From Ligilactobacillus faecis (GTDB taxonomy: Bacteria; Bacillota; Bacilli; Lactobacillales; Lactobacillaceae), in NCBI RefSeq assembly GCF_029889745.1, contig NZ_CP123639.1, positions 143,501 through 207,500 on the forward strand: a stretch of 64,000 bases of DNA, in the 5' to 3' direction. The notes under the pieces are model-generated. The model searched no databases. It was not told the origin of the DNA and worked only from the letters and a program-made list of their open reading frames with translations. The position numbers were made by a program, and so were the translations under genes. Below are positions 62,884 to 64,000 of this stretch, one piece after another (the first letter of the stretch is position 1; every line of letters starts with the position of its first letter).

Positions 62884-64000
62884 GGCTCTATACTTTTTGC
62901 TGTGTAATGATAATCTGTTCATTACACAGCTTTTTTGATATGGTATGTAAATAAAAATTTTTACACAAAAAAAGAGCCATAACGGCACCTTTTTCTCTTG
63001 TGTATACAACCACGAAAACATCATTAGAAAGTATGGTGACATTATGACTTCTTTAAATTATACTACATATTCTGTTGATTCGATAGTTAAATCTTGTCTT
63101 GATATCAGTGATCCTCATCTTCACTTCTTTAATGAACCTTATGATGAAATGATCAATGGTATCTCTTATAAAGTTTTTCAAGCTACTATCAGTTTCTTGC
63201 CTCACGAATTAACGAACTTTCGTTGTAATAATTGTGGCTTTAACGCTTTTTACCGTAATGGTTACACTCCTAAACGACTCATCCGAATCCCAGCTGTCAA
63301 CTCCACTCATCAAACTACTATCCAAGCTCGTTCAGCTCGCATTCGCTGTCGCAATTGTAATTCAACTATTTCTGCCAAAACTACGCTCTTACCCCAAAAT
63401 TGTCAGATCTCTTATTCACTTAGAGCTAAGATCGCCACTAAACTAAGACATGACATTTCCGCTAAAACGATCGCTTATGAAGAAGGTGTTTCTACTTCGA
63501 CCGTTAACCGTATGTTATCTCATACTCGTTCTGAATTTCGGAATAACTTCAATTTCTTGCCACTACATCTTTGCTTTGATGAATTTAGAGGTACTCACAA
63601 TAGCTATCACTTTATCTGCCTTGATTCGGATAACCATGTTATCCAAACTATCTTACCTAATAGGTTTAAAGATACTATCATCAAGTATTTTATGAAATTC
63701 CCAGAATCCGTCAGACAGTTAGTGCGCACCATTAGTTGTGATCTAAACTCTTACTACGTTGATATTGCTAAAACTCTATTTCCTAATGCTAAGATCATCA
63801 TTGATCGTTTTCATATCGTTCAAATGCTTAACCGAGCACTTAACTCTATGCGAACTGATTTGATGAATAACTTTGAACGTAGCTCTAAAAACTACAAACT
63901 ATTTAAGCGTAATTGGAAATTATTCTTAAAACGCTATGACGACCTAGATTGTACTCATCAATTTTATGAACGCTCACTAAAAATTTGGACTACTTCAGAG
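62884..64000 (+). mobile_element. ISL3-family element, right end outside window
   Basis: The left end begins GGCTCTATACTTTTTGC. A terminator-like hairpin (GCTGTGTAATGA and TCATTACACAGC, then TTTTTT) lies at 62899-62936, and the transposase gene starts at 63044. It differs clearly from the ISL3 element at 30286. It was inserted into the tail of the deleted ISL3 copy. The duplication cannot be checked because the right end is missing. Confidence 0.85.
63044..64000 (+). CDS. ISL3-family transposase, 3' end outside window
   Basis: The frame is open for 319 codons to the edge. It begins MTSLNYTTYSVDSIVKSCLDIS and has the zinc part (RCNNCGF, RCRNCN), a helix-turn-helix (KTIAYEEGVSTSTVNRM) and the DDE core LCFDEFRG, ISCDLNSYYV and IIDRFHIVQM. 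It is related to but distinct from the protein at 30411. About 100 more residues, including the catalytic Glu, should follow. Confidence 0.92.
   Translation, partial: MTSLNYTTYSVDSIVKSCLDISDPHLHFFNEPYDEMINGISYKVFQATISFLPHELTNFRCNNCGFNAFYRNGYTPKRLIRIPAVNSTHQTTIQARSARIRCRNCNSTISAKTTLLPQNCQISYSLRAKIATKLRHDISAKTIAYEEGVSTSTVNRMLSHTRSEFRNNFNFLPLHLCFDEFRGTHNSYHFICLDSDNHVIQTILPNRFKDTIIKYFMKFPESVRQLVRTISCDLNSYYVDIAKTLFPNAKIIIDRFHIVQMLNRALNSMRTDLMNNFERSSKNYKLFKRNWKLFLKRYDDLDCTHQFYERSLKIWTTSE

Noticed and set aside
1-64000. CRISPR arrays, tRNA or rRNA genes, prophage or integrase modules.
   Set aside because: I looked for regular short repeats, tRNA T-arm motifs and phage genes; only the tmRNA T-arm was found.

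Overview
The window looks like chromosome of a low-GC lactic acid bacterium of the Lactobacillaceae. Ligilactobacillus-type is the best guess, but the species is not resolved. Supporting signs are the CcpA/cre system, a tmRNA tag peptide AKNNNNSYALAA, pepQ next to ccpA, the ung-pta-tsaE run, a glgBCDAP-amylase operon and many IS elements of lactobacillar families. Most host genes lie on the minus strand. Every transposase gene lies on the plus strand.

Layout. 1-3275: competence pseudopilus operon comGA-GF, cut by the left edge. 3383-15208: housekeeping genes (rbsK, yebC, vanZ-like, ccpA, pepQ, ytxH/DUF948 pair, mscS, CBS-domain protein, glpF, CPBP protease, pgi, glcU). 15585-19250: ltaS, tmRNA, prolyl aminopeptidase. 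19251-22178: tryptophan-type ABC transporter trpXYZ behind a leader with a 17-codon ORF and attenuator hairpins. 22238-25019: ArsR repressor, hemolysin III, DUF1836, fba. 25144-30234: phoU-pstBBACS behind PhoP boxes. 30286-33402: an ISL3 element with an IS150-type element inside it. 33439-43418: glycogen operon with a cre box in its promoter. 43686-44572: two small unknown genes flanking a candidate CcpA-controlled small RNA. 44592-46158: IS4-family element. 46182-49619: cdaA-cdaR-glmM (cyclic-di-AMP and cell wall). 50017-53853: DUF1361 protein, IS1182-family element, murB, exonuclease. 53873-55553: second identical IS150-type copy. 55570-62198: tsaE, pta, ung, HAD phosphatase, LURP-one-like protein, pckA, YeiH transporter. 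62556-64000: IS4 and ISL3 remnants plus an ISL3 element running off the end.

The strongest unexplained pattern is in the insertion sites. All five complete IS elements, from four families, sit at the apex of a rho-independent terminator hairpin. In each case the two stem arms can be rejoined across the element after removing one copy of the target duplication. The elements also carry their own hairpins near their left ends. A second pattern is compositional: GATC is strongly over-represented, mainly because codons before ATC end in G. A third is a candidate small RNA (about 44105-44200) with a CUCCC loop and a full-consensus cre box over its -35 element.
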